The notes below the pieces were generated by a model. That model saw only the letters and a program-made list of their open reading frames with translations, was not told the DNA's origin and searched no databases. The translations under genes and the position numbers were made by a program. Positions 20,804 through 32,471 of a DNA stretch of 64,000 nucleotides are shown in pieces. The stretch spans positions 28,202,948-28,266,947 of the forward strand of contig OX621236.1 of the NCBI GenBank assembly GCA_951640165.1, read 5' to 3'. Every line of letters begins with the position of its first letter. Position 1 is the first letter of the stretch. Source of the stretch: Pseudoips prasinana. Its lineage: Eukaryota > Arthropoda > Insecta > Lepidoptera > Nolidae.

Positions 20804-23720
20804 ATGAACCTAGATGATAGTTTTTTCTCATGTAACTCATCTTCAGACAGTTTTATCAGTGCAGAGAATGATCATTCCACAGTATTGACGTTGCATGATC
20901 AGTTGTCCTCTATCCTATCCGATTACAGTAAAAATTTTAACGTTGCTCTTATCAATGCGCAGAATGTTCCCGGTCATTACTCTGAACTTCTAACGTCTAT
21001 TAGCAATTCTCCCATCGAAGCTCTATTGATTTCCGAAACTTTTCTGAAACCATCTGTCCAATCTGCTTTTGTGGCACTTCCAGGGTACGTTTTAATTCGA
21101 AACGATAGAATTAATAAAGGCTGCGGTGGCGTTGGGATATATCTCCGAGCTGATATTCCGTACAAAATTATCAGCACATCCCCTTCGCAATATACTGGGT
21201 CTGCTGAACATTTATTTCTAGAAATAAATTTCCATCATACTAAGGTGCTCCTTGGAGTATATTACAGCCCCAACCTACGAGTCGACTACTTTGACTCTCT
21301 CGACACCCTGTTAAATAACCTGTGCCCTATTTATGATCACGTAATCCTGATGGGCGACTTTAATACCTGCTTAGTAAAAAATGATCATCGTTCTCGTAAG
21401 CTACTATCCCTTCTTTCTTCTATTAATCTTCATATTCTCCCTCTTATAGAAACTCACTATGCCCCTAATAACACTCCTTCACTCTTGGATCTTATGATTG
21501 TCTCCTCTCCCGATCAAGTCGCTACTCACGGTCAACTCACTGCTTCTTTTTCATATCATGATTTGATTTATTTATCTTTCAGAATTCGTTCCCCTAAGCG
21601 CAAATCTAATTTTCTATCTCTTCGAAATTTCAAAGGTATTGCTTTGAAGGCATTACAGCGAGACGCTAATTGTATTGATTGGTCAGGAGTATACAATGCT
21701 CTCAACATTGATTGTAAGGTGGATGCTTTTAACTCTAATATCCTTTACCTATACGAGCGTCATGCTCCCAAACGACGTGTTAGGATGAAGCATAACCCTG
21801 CTCCGTGGATCAATGACTCTATTAAAGAATCAATGGCTTGTAGGGATAAAGCTAAGAGACGATACAAGCGGAATCCCACGGAGGTAAACCTGAATAGGTA
21901 TAAATCTTTGCGTAATGTGTGCAATCGTCTGTGTCGTGATGCTACGAAGCGCCACTTCTACAAGTCTCTCGATAACCGCGATCCTTCTTCAGTTTGGAAA
22001 TTTCTTAAGTCCAATGGTATAGGTAAATCTCCCTCTTTGGCCTGTAAATACCTTGATTTAAATTCCCTCAACTCACACTTTTCTGCTCCCCCTGTTACTC
22101 TTGATACACATGTCAAAACCAAGACACTGCTTGATCTTTTACAGTCTCCAATCACACATGATTCTTCTTTCAGCTTTACTTCTGTTACCGAGGAGGATGT
22201 CAAAAAATCAGTTCTTTCAATCTCTTCAACTTCTGCTGGACATGATAATCTATGCTCCAAAATGATAAATCCTATCCTTCCTACTGTCCTTCCTATTCTT
22301 ACTCATTTGTTCAATTATTCTTTATTTTCTTCCCGTTTTCCCACTGCTTGGAAACAAGCTCATATCATTCCTCTGCCTAAAGTCTCCGATCCATCAGCAC
22401 CGTCCCAGTTTCGTCCTATTTCTATCCTTCCGTTCCTTTCCAAAGTTTTGGAGCATATTGTTCATAAGCAGCTGTCCGATTTCCTTTCTTGTAACCGTAT
22501 TCTTAATCCTTTCCAGTCTGGTTTCCGATCTGGCCATAGCACGGTAACTGCTCTTGTCAAAGTCACCGACGACATTCGATGGGCTATGGACAATAAATCT
22601 CTTACCGTTCTCATACTTTTAGATTTTAGTACAGCATTTAATTCAGTCGATTTTGACATCTTTCTCGGTATTCTCTCTTCACTCGACTTTTCACCTTTTA
22701 CCTTAACCTGGTTTGACTCTTATCTTCGGGGTCGCTCGCAATGTGTACGCCTTGACGAGTCATTCTCCGATTGGTGTGAGCTCAGTGCGGGTGTGCCTCA
22801 GGGTGGCGTTCTATCTCCCTTATTATTCTCTATTTTTATTAACTCTGTTACAAAAGATATCTCCTCTAATTTCCATCTCTACGCAGACGATTTGCAAGTT
22901 TATCGGTCGTTCACCCTTGATGACGCTGATGCTGCCATTGCTGCAATGAATCACGATCTGGGGTTAATTAGTATTTGGGCTCAGTCTCATGGTTTACTTT
23001 TAAATCCTGCGAAATCGCAGGCCATGGTAATAGGCAGTAGGCATATGCGCAGTGAATTTGATCCTAATTCTTTTCCACCAGTGTACCTCGATGGTGTGCC
23101 AATTATTTATTCCGATACAGCAAAAAATCTTGGACTTACTTTCGATTGCAACCTCTCTTGGAAAGCACAAATCGCTGAAGTCAGCAAAAAAGTCCACTTC
23201 ACGTTCCACTCGTAGAAATACCTTCAAAACTTTTTACCTTTGAAAACTAAAATCTCTCTTGCTCAGACTCTGATAATGCCTATCTTGGTTGCTATCTAGA
23301 CGCTACAGAGGAGCTTCTAAATTAGAGCGTTTACAAAATCTATGCATTCGGTTTATATACGGCCTGAAAAAGTTCGACCATGTCTCTAAACTTCGTAAAG
23401 ATCTCAAGTGGCTCCCAATTCGTTTTCGTAGGAACACTCGCATATTGTGTCTCCTTTTTAATATCCTCCATAATCCTCAATCCCCTTCCTATCTACGAGA
23501 GCGCTTCTCCTTTAAATCTGCACCTGGTGCTCTTTGCAGATCGCACATGAAATCCCTTCTAAAATTTCCCCTCCATAAAACCGATTTCTATTCCCACTCC
23601 TTTACTGTTCATGCGGTTAGGCTGTGGAACTCTCTTCCGCCAAATATTCGGAACTGCAATTCTATTTATTCTTTCAAAACACAAATCAAAAAACACTATC
23701 TATCTATTTCGTCCAGTTAG
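20804..23720 (+). pseudogene. CR1/Jockey-type LINE polyprotein with a small deletion
   Basis: The frame starts at the first Met after a T-rich leader (20804; the frame is open from 20651). The AP endonuclease begins at VALINAQNVPG near 20940, with ISETFL near 21030, LMGDFN near 21348 and an altered SYHDL where SDH is usual. The reverse transcriptase has FRPISILPFL near 22410, LDFSTAFNSV near 22620 (Asn where Asp is usual), AGVPQGGVLSP near 22790 and YADD near 22880. The frame breaks after FTFHS at 23215. The C-terminus is resumed in another frame at 23289-23720 (KLERLQNLCIRFIYGLKKFD). A deletion of about 13 bases near 23288 plus a second slip explain the break. The tail is (AAAT)n at 23975-24003. 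Confidence 0.85.
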
Positions 23721-24003
23721 AATGTACATTAGTATTAGTATTAAGTGTATTTTAAATTAACTCTGAGTATAATAGAGGTATATATTCGTATTTAAGTATT
23801 TATGTAAATTATTAGTATGTAAGTATATTGTTGACCTACACACAGTATTGACTATCTTTAATTATTTATTTCCTGTCGCGGGTCTGCTGGAAGAAATTTC
23901 TTACGAAATAAGCAGATCCTATGTACTCTTCGTTTCCGTTATGTTAAATTTTGTATGTTTTTTTGTGTGTACATAAATAAATAAATAAATAAAATAAATA
24001 AAT
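23721..24003 (+). mobile_element. 3'UTR and (AAAT)n tail of the CR1/Jockey-type LINE
   Basis: Noncoding 3' end with CCTGTCGCGGGTCTGCTGGA near 23872, ending in (TAAA)n repeats typical of CR1/L2-like tails. Confidence 0.7.
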
Positions 24004-24262
24004 AATATCGTATTATGCATATAGTAAAAGTTGTCATTACATACTCACAAGTTTATTTATTTATGTACACATGGGATGACGTCTGTTTGAGCCTGTGCGC
24101 CCGTGAGGTTGAGGATCCGATTTCTGCACCGCACAATAAAAAAAAAACAAATGTTATGTATTTATAGGGTTTTTGGGCGGGAGACTGCCGTCTGAGCCTT
24201 GTAGACAACGTTAAGGCCATAATCGCAGTAATCAAACAAAATCTTTGAATCTTCTGACTAAG

Positions 24263-24688
24263 GGTCAATTTATACTAGCGCAGAGTCGAAGCGTCAAATT
24301 CTTTATAACAAAAGCGAAGCCGCACGGATGCGCGCGTATTGTGGCGAATACGCGCGCACTCTTTTACGTGTAGGTAGTAATAGGCATCAACAGCAGTGCT
24401 ATTGAATCACTTGCCAGTTGACTCTCGTAGCTGAAACGTGTGTAAAATTGTTGACATTGATCTTGCTATGATATTACTTATATCGGAAGTTGAAGAAGAA
24501 GAAAAAGAAAGCGCTAGCGTTCGCTAGTGGGCGCACGGATACGCGAAGAATGCGCGCGTCTTTTTTAAATCTCAGAAGTAATGTGTGTAATGTGAGCGTT
24601 ACATTGTGGAGTTAAGGTTGAATTTGTTATGTTCAGTTTTGGATAGACGCTTCGATGCGCTTCAACTCTGCGCTAGTATAAATTGACT
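24263..24688. mobile_element. MITE with CGCG-rich core and ~30-bp inverted ends
   Basis: The left end GGTCAATTTATACTAGCGCA matches the reverse complement of the right end, with GTCAATTTATACTAGCGCAG shared; CTAAG lies outside both ends. The core holds inverted CGCGCG tracts. There is no ORF. Confidence 0.75.
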
Positions 24689-25009
24689 CTAAGAAGCTAA
24701 CTAGAAACTGACGTATGGGCGGGCTGTCTTGGTTACTAACATTAACTTCAGTATGGCTGGGTTGTTGAATTTCATCTCTAAATGGGCTTAAGATGTGAAA
24801 GTGGTAACTAGGCAACCCGACTGATAAATTCGAACACATTCGATTTTGTCCTCTTACAGTTAGTAGTATCAATTGTATCCTTTTTTTTTGCGTGGTGGAA
24901 ATGCTCTAGTAGCATGTGGTGTGGGGCTCGACCCACTAAAACCACAACGGTAGCCAGCCTCACAGTGCTTGTAGCGCAGTTGCACGTAGCTAGCTACGTG
25001 ATTTAATAG

Positions 25010-25250
25010 TCATTACTTAGTTGCCGTATGGGCCGTGGTTACCCTAGCGTCAGTTGTTCAAGCCGCCCATTAGGCCTCTGACATGGCTTTACGACTGTTG
25101 CCTAACGGCTACAACCGGGACCGACAGCTTAACGTACCCTCCGAAGAATGGAGACGCTTAGAAGTGCACCCATCTACGGACTGACCGCGAGCCCAGTTGC
25201 TTAACCTCGCCAATCATTTCCGGACCAGTGAGAGCATCATTAGTAGTTCA
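25010..25250 (-). mobile_element. 5S rRNA-derived SINE, copy 1
   Basis: On the minus strand it reads GATTGGCGAGGTTAAGCAAC, TGGGCTCGCGGTCAGTCCGT and AGATGGGTG. This is recognisably the internal promoter half of 5S rRNA, in the order of the 5S gene. The body matches the copy at 57537-57789 (CTGTCGGTCCCGGTTGTAG; GCCATGTCAGAGGCCTA). Confidence 0.8.
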
Positions 25251-25744
25251 ACTACACGATATAGATTAAAAAGATGTTGAATGGTGGACAACATTTATTG
25301 CTACTAAATATTTACATACTTGCTATATTTGCATTTTTATATTAATTTTTGCAATAATAAAATACATTATAACATTTTTTAAATATATGGTTTATAATTA
25401 ACACCTGGATTGTTAGATGTGTAGAACAAAAGTTAAAACAGGTAATTCCTAGTTGCCCCCATGTTAATACCACCAATTAGATGGCAATCGGATTTTTCAA
25501 CCATGCTTCCTCGTGGTCCTAACAGGCCCACCAGGAAGCATAGCTCTTTGTTGCCCATTTATTTATTTGCCTCCTGCGTACCGAGGTGGTCACACTCACA
25601 CAAGGTGGGCTAGATGGGCAAACGTTATATAATATGACGATATTGTGTAATTTTTTTTTTACGAAAGTTCGACTAACTCTCACACAAAACACATGCAACT
25701 GTAAAAGAGAAAATTAATTTTATTTTTTACATTTTGTGTATAAT

Positions 25745-26017
25745 TTATAAGTGACTGAGAGCTGTGCCCCGCGGTTTTACCCGCGTTAAACTTTATAAAT
25801 TACTAGCGGCCCGGTACGTGCTTCGCTACGTATAAGGCATAGTAATAAAAAAATGATTAAGTTCATTTATTCAACTAAATAATATTTTAAATTGCTAAAA
25901 GATGCTGATTTTCACTTTTTCAAGACTTTTTTTAAATTTTCGTACAAACCTTCCCTGGACTTCCACGAATAATTCAAGACCAAAATTAGCCAAATCGGTA
26001 AAGGCATTGTGGCATTG

Positions 26018-26058
<41 letters not shown>

Positions 26059-26195
26059 TATAGATAGCCTGTGATAATCCAGGGTGTCGGCTAACTCGAT
26101 ACGAAATTTTATTAAAATCGCTCCAGCCGTTTGGACGTGAAGAAGTAACAAACATACACACTCACAAACTTTGGCATTTATAATATTAGTGTGAT
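25745..26195 (+). repeat. Dispersed repeat with an internal (TA)n tract
   Basis: The CGGCCCGGTACGTGCTTCGC motif recurs at 57189. The GCTCCAGCCGTTTGGACGTG end recurs at 16670. CTGTGCCCCGCGGTTTTACC recurs inverted at 58490-58575. A (TA)n run occupies about 26020-26055. Confidence 0.7.
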
Positions 26196-27891
26196 AGGTA
26201 TTCTGTGGAGTGGAAGAGAGGTTCTAGCTTTACTACTGTTAGAAAACAAGATACAAATAGGTAGATCAGAAAAGAAGTACAAGTAAATTTCTGTTGAAGA
26301 GAGAAGATAAACTGTGCGGCTGCCTCTCTCATACACTTCCCTTCCCACGCACATTAGTCTTGATTGTTTTTAAATCAATGACGTCTTTTAAATAAAACGT
26401 TGAATCCAATATTTCAAAAAGTGATTTTTACGGTAACTGACCGACTACCTACTTATGCTCCAAAAGCATTTATTTGGTTAACGATAATGAATACCAAGAT
26501 ACATATAAATAACGTGGTATAATTACGGCCGGCGATTTTATCAAGATTTTATGTGTAAATAAGTAGTTTGTAGATCTTGATATGTTATTTAATATTGCAA
26601 TACCTATGTATATTTTACATACATTTTTATGTTCTATCATCATAGTTTTTACAGCGCATGCGGTGTAAGGAGGTTTATGTTGAAAGATTTGTACCGTTTA
26701 TGGTTAGGATTCCAGTTTGGTAGGGATCCTTAATTTTATTCAATTGACAAGTGATAATGTAGCATTCTACTAGTGAAAGAATGTTTAAAATTGGTTCAGT
26801 AGTTTTTGAGTTTATTCGTTATAAACAAAAATACAGTTCTTCTCCTTTTATAATATTAGTATAGATATAAATTAAGTTTAGTTTTCTGGTAAACATTTTC
26901 AGATTTCGCACACAGAAACATAGATTTACGTTAACAAAATTATAAAATCATGTGCAAAGGGGAGCTTAATTTATTAATGAATATTATTCCCGAAAATTAT
27001 TAGGCCCGCAAACTTTTGAATTAATGAGTACCACAAAATACCATAATTAAATAAATCGTAGAGTAAACATATTGATTACAAAATAAATAAATATCTGTAT
27101 ACGGACATACCTGCCATATATAAATTACAGAAATAAGAAGTGATTCTTAATTCCACATGTCCGTGAACTACTAATAATTATTAAAACACAACATTTCTGC
27201 AGTCAGTAGCCGCTGAAACCAAACTATTCATCATATTATTGTTTGGTTTCATAAACTTTTCAACTTATGAAAATGAAATGTTTACGAAACTATCTCAATA
27301 GATTATCCTTGATAGTAAAATAATCAGCATAGAAAAGCGCCTGCTATTTAGTTTGTAATTTGATAAGAATAGCAAACAAAATAGTAGGCGCTATATAAAA
27401 TATTCATATTATTGGTGCTGGTTTAAAGACTAACTCCATGTAAGTCCATTACTATAATGTGGGCTCAATTCGAAAGTTTCCTTTACACAACAGAAAAATA
27501 CCTCCTAAATCGGTTTTAAAATTCCGACGTAATCAGTGTACCTACTTACATACACTAAAAAAAACACAATTCAGTAACTTCCCCCTTTTGAAGCAATTTA
27601 AAGTTAATTGAAACTTCATCTTTCTTTATATAAAGGAGGCATATAAATAAATGCTAATACCACGAGGAAAAAGACTTTTTAAAATATACCGTTTTCCGCC
27701 ACCGGTGATAAGTCTCAAATCTCGTAGCTACGCTATTACTGTGGAAATCTAGCAAATATTTCATAGGCTATGGCTATAAATGTCTTCGTCACTACTGGGG
27801 CAAATGAATTTGCCATTTGGAGGAATTCCCGAATTCAACCACTACTGACGAAAGGGATTTAAAAAAAAAGACACTCAATTCGGCTCAAGCG
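26196..27891. other. AT-rich DNA with no supported gene
   Basis: It holds a short TATAATATTAGTATAGAT repeat end near 26855. I found no exon or RNA gene. Confidence 0.5.
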
Positions 27892-28124
27892 GCTCTACCG
27901 GTTAAGTCGTCGAACATCGATTTCTTAAATGACGTTCAAATAAATAAAGGTTAAAAATGACTTAATCGTTAAATCGGCTTCAACGTTGACAATGGATTCC
28001 GGACCATTTATGACATCACATGTGCTCATGGAAGTCGATTTAACGATTGATTAAGTAATCTTTAACCTTTATTTATTTGAACGCCATTTAAGAAATCGAT
28101 GTTCGGCGACTTAGCTGGTAGAGA
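27892..28124. mobile_element. Fold-back MITE, ~90-bp arms
   Basis: The left arm (AGTCGTCGAACATCGATTTC, CAAATAAATAAAGGTTAAA) is repeated in reverse complement at 28035-28124 with few differences. A spacer of about 55 bases separates the arms. GCTCTACC/GGTAGAG(A)C marks the ends. Confidence 0.85.
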
Positions 28125-29364
28125 CCCAGGACAGATATTTGTGTGCATGAACATGTGTGTTTGTCCTGAGTCTGGGTGTAATTTATCTATATAAGAACGT
28201 ATTTACAAGGGTGACAATGACGGTTAGTGCAACTGAGAATAATCAGTACAAGCTAATTCTAAAAGTGGGCTATTTATCTAGATGCAACGGTATAACAGGT
28301 ATAATAAAGCCTTAGTTTTTAGGATCCCTTACAAAATATCAACACTGAGTCCTACTTCTGTCACTACTGGGTAATGAATATGAAAACATTTATTGCATTA
28401 TAACTATAACCCAACTGGTTATTATACAGTTAAGTATTATTAAGTAATTAAAAGAAGGCGATGGAAAAATATTACGATTCCATATCTTTTATTTTTAATT
28501 CATATATAAATAAAAGGGCGTTTGTCATAGTGATAAGTGTTAAACAATAGATAAGTGTTAAACAATTCTTACTTAGGATCACAAAAGCCACACGAGTTAT
28601 GAATTGAAATTTCTGTATATTGTGTACCATATGATATTGTACTAAAAGCCTAGACGAGATCATCCTCAGCGGATACTCTTTAAAATCGTGCAAAATTCAA
28701 TTATTATCAATATATACTTTATATCTACTAACTCGAGCAATAATAATAAAAACCTTGATTCATTTTTATACCTATATGTAAGATAGACCAAAACTTAAGG
28801 ATTTAATTGCTTTCACTGTACGGAACCCTTAAAGAGCCGGTCTCAACTCGGACTTGGCTAAGCAAATTGGTTCAGCGGTTAAAATGCCATTAATGATCAA
28901 TTACGACACCTTATTGTTGGCCTGCGCATAGGAAGGACTTTTGTACCGTAACTCCTTATACGGTACAAAATTCCCTGTATTCCCCAGTCGGGAAACTTTG
29001 TAAAAATACCTACCGAAACTTGCCAAGAATAAAAAAATATCATGTGCCATAGGTACATGATATTTTTTTATGAAAAAATATATATGGAAGTGTTCTAAGA
29101 AAATAATATTCGGCCTGTGACTGTCTGTCTGTGACTTTTTGTAAGCGGTAATTTTAGTGCATCGTGTACGTTTTATGATATACTTAAACCTTATCTATTT
29201 TGAGAAACAATTTCCTGAGGACAGTAACTTCTCTGCGCGGGTAAGGGACCCATAAAAATAATGATTTTCTCCTTATTAGAAGGCACATAAATAATGAAGC
29301 CATACATCGCTCAAACATTCGGTCAATCTGCTGTATTTCAAGCCATACACTGGGTGGCAAAAAC
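28125..29364. other. Noncoding stretch with small palindromes
   Basis: It includes a fragment of the ACGGAACCCTT...CTTGGC repeat (28817-28862), a TTTTGTACCGTA hairpin (about 28935-28967) and a perfect 15-bp-arm hairpin at 29031-29069. No gene is seen. Confidence 0.5.
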
Positions 29365-29498
29365 GTAAAGACGCCAGCACATGCTACCTCAAACTGCCAA
29401 ATTTCCCCAATTGAAAGTGTACCTTATGCTTTTGTGATAAAGTTTTAAATCTATAAAATAAATTTTACAGATTGGCGTGGATGTGCTGGCGTTTGTAC
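29365..29498. mobile_element. Palindromic MITE family 1, copy B
   Basis: It carries AGACGCCAGCACATGCTACC at the left and GATGTGCTGGCGTTTGTAC at the right, with the AAGTGTACCTTATGCTTTTG core. Confidence 0.85.
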
Positions 29499-29904
29499 AT
29501 TGTTTGCTTCTTCTTTTGAGTGGGTAATGAAATGCATTGTTATTCTAATGTTCCTGGCAATCATAATCTTAAATATTATAAAAGCGTGTAGTAAATAATT
29601 CTCTATGAAAGGTCGAAATCAAAGGTGTAAAAAAATCCAGTAGGTAAGTATTGTATTCATAGATTTGTATTATCATCTGGACAGTTATTTATTGATAATG
29701 ATATTATTTGTGCACTGTTTTTAAATTCACCATGATTTTAAAATTAACAATCTTATACTAATACGACAAATAAAAAAGTTTTAAGATAGTTATGAACAAA
29801 AATCTGACCATCCAAAAACATCATAACAATTAAAACAAAAACAAAATTGTTCCTAGCCTTCAAATCCGGTTTCCAACTAGAAATAACTATCTTAAGACAA
29901 CTAA

Positions 29905-30255
29905 CACACTAGCATCTGATCCCAAACTAGGCAAAGCACTGTACTATGGCAACCCGTCAACTGATAAACATACTTTTATATTTCTAAATACATACATATC
30001 ATACATAAATCACACCAGGACACTGAACAAATAATCATGCTCTCACACAAAGATTTATGTACACACGGCTACACATCAAGCTATACATTTCCAGTATAAG
30101 CTGATCTTGCACTGTATAGGATTTCCATACATTGACAGATCAGCTTATATTGGAAATGTATAGCTTGATATGTAGCCGTGCGTACTGGATCGGGATCGAT
30201 CTCACGATCTTTGGTTTAGCAGTCAGGTTCATCAACCATTACGCCAACAGGCCAG
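29905..30255 (-). mobile_element. tRNA-derived SINE family C, interrupted by a MITE
   Basis: On the minus strand, the head has an A-box-like TGGCGTAATGG and a B-box-like AGATCGATCCC (30183-30250). The body continues at 29905-30060 with CATCTGATCCCAAACTAGGC (plus strand). The palindromic element 30062-30182 sits between them. Confidence 0.75.
30062..30182. mobile_element. 121-bp TA-flanked palindromic MITE nested in a SINE
   Basis: The arms CACGGCTACACATCAAGCTA and TAGCTTGATATGTAGCCGTG pair over about 55 bp with a few mismatches. TA is outside both ends (30060-30061, 30183-30184). The arm shares CACATCAAGCTA with MITE family 1. Confidence 0.8.
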
Positions 30256-31124
30256 TCTGTAACTTTTGGATGGCTAAATTAAATAAGAACTATCTCGATT
30301 ACCCTAGCATCTGAATAAAAAGAACTCATTGGAATCAGTCCATCCATTGGGGAGTACGTCTCTTTATGTCAGGGGTTGAAAACTCAAATTTACACTTTAA
30401 AGTGTGACAAAAACAAAGACCAAATTTACTAAAACAATTATTTATGTGTCATGTGGAGATAGAAACATCATTATAATTAAGTTGCCAATTTCTTTTTTAT
30501 GTACAGGTACTTTATGAATTTTTTGTATAATAAATCACTGGAGCTTCTGGAAGACCAGTGTTGCAGCAATCCAAGTATCATTGTAGCTAATGCTGAGATG
30601 CCTTTTTAGACAGAAAGTAACATAAGTATACATACAGCAAATATTATATTATCATGAAAATATCATACAGTCAAAAATAAATCCTTTCCTCTTCTTCTAA
30701 ATTATTGCTTGAATGTACTTATACTAAAACTGAGTTAAAGTTCATTTTGGAAGCTCAGATATTTGAATATAATTAAACAATTATTAGTCTTTGGATAATA
30801 GATACGTCAATAGTCAATCATTGCTCATATTTCAGATGCATATCTGCAGCAAATGTTTCTAATTCCTATTTTACACAATTAATAGATATATCCACATGAG
30901 CTGGGGAGAGCTCACCATTATCTTGACCCGTAACAGCAGAAATATGTGATAATAAGTTGCAATAGAATAATTATTTAAATAAATAGTGCAAATCAAATAT
31001 GTCCAGAGATGTATCTCACATCAGAGTACGATACATCTCTGGGCATCAAAGAAATCAGTTTCTTTAACCTTTTGACCTCCACAACCATGTATCTATATAC
31101 TAAAATATGCTGTGTGGTGATGGC
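30256..31124. other. AT-rich intergenic DNA
   Basis: No supported gene or recognisable repeat. Confidence 0.5.
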
Positions 31125-31370
31125 GGTGAATATCAGTATATCATCACCCTATATCATCCCATGTGGTGAGTAGAAGTCGACCCAAGGGAATATCTAGCAA
31201 AGGACGGGCAGCAGCTTCTTTCTGAGTACTATGTTCATCATAATGCGATTGCCAACCCATCTGCCAAGCGTGGCGATTATGGCATATTCTCCAAAATTTT
31301 TGGGGGAGTTTTAAGTCCAGCAGTGGACTTCTTACAGCTGTTCTGATGATGATGTTGAGGACTATGTACA
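31125..31370 (+). mobile_element. LINE 3'-end fragment, second copy
   Basis: Same family as 19135-19375 (CATCACCCTATATCATCCCA; TTGCCAACCCATCTGCCAAG). It ends AGTCCAGCAGTGGACTTCTT followed by a TGATGATGATG run, typical of an RTE/CR1-like tail. Confidence 0.6.
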
Positions 31371-31726
31371 AAGTCATGCCATGATGTGCTCGGCAAATTT
31401 TGGTTCATCATTTATACATAATTGTAGAGAACAAAAGTTTAAGGGCACATAATAACAATCAAGTTTTATAATAACATGAGAGTGATTGTTATTTCTTATT
31501 GTACCTACTGTTCTAACAGTAATATAACTTTATTGCATTCTAGCGAATTTTTATTCCCAATAATGACAATATTCCCATACATTATCATACAACATTAATA
31601 TCTATCCCCATTACAACATGGATGAGATTGAGAAACATCCGGTTTCATTTGCTGAAATGCTAACACTTATCAAGCTAATCCATGTTAATAATTAAGTGGG
31701 TAATACTGTATCAAACCAATACAAGG

Positions 31727-31867
31727 TTACAGACGCCATTACATCCAGCTACCCCATTCTGTCAAATTTCTTTTATAGATTTTCAACTTTATCACATAAG
31801 CATAAGGTTCACTTTCAATTGCAGAAATTTGACAGATTGGGGTAGCTTGATGTACTGGCGTCTGTAC
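31727..31867. mobile_element. Palindromic MITE family 1, copy C (core inverted)
   Basis: The arms are as in the other copies, but the core (AGCATAAGGTTCACTTTC) is the reverse complement of the usual one, so the element is in the opposite orientation. Confidence 0.85.
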
Positions 31868-32471
31868 ATACAACATGTAACATAAATAGTGTGAGATATT
31901 ACTTTTTACAAATAATGGCTTCCACCAACATCAACAGCGATTTTGTCAATAGTAAGTTAAGTAAATAACAAAAGAATACATCATGCAGCCAACTTAGTAC
32001 AACAACACAATATAGTCAAAAGCCCTACGTCACAATATTAATATACTAAAATACTTTTTCTTTTTACATGCTTCAACCAACATGATTTCTATGAAGGGGC
32101 ATTTAATTTTCAACAATGTATTTTGTAAGATTCCATTATGAAACTATTTATGTTACCCATTGATTAACTGTGTGATAATGTCTTAAATAATTAAAATAAG
32201 TTTTTGGCTAAAATATTCCTCAATATGAGTACCTACTTATGTCTATAAACATGAGTGGACTTTTATATTCAACAATTAACAAAATCATTTTCCTCAATCA
32301 AGCCGTATAATTAACATACATTCACCAACTAATGCAAAACCTTCCTTTAAACCATTTTTACATACTTATAATTATCTATTAAGTACTAAATAAGTGATAG
32401 TGTATTGTGGTGCCACATAATATCTACTAAGCCATCTTTTGGAGATTGTTGATCAGTACAAATATCAATCC
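31868..32471. other. AT-rich DNA, likely 3' flank/3'UTR of the zinc-finger gene
   Basis: No ORF or repeat recognised. The zinc-finger gene ends at 32472 on the minus strand, so part of this is probably its 3'UTR. Confidence 0.4.

Noticed and set aside
25895..26161. Open frame with a long Ile/Tyr run
   Set aside because: The run is translated (TA)n microsatellite inside a dispersed repeat; not a gene.
29031..29069. Hairpin followed by T-run, like a bacterial terminator
   Set aside because: The window is eukaryotic; the T-run is the pairing arm of an A-run. It is a chance or MITE-like palindrome.
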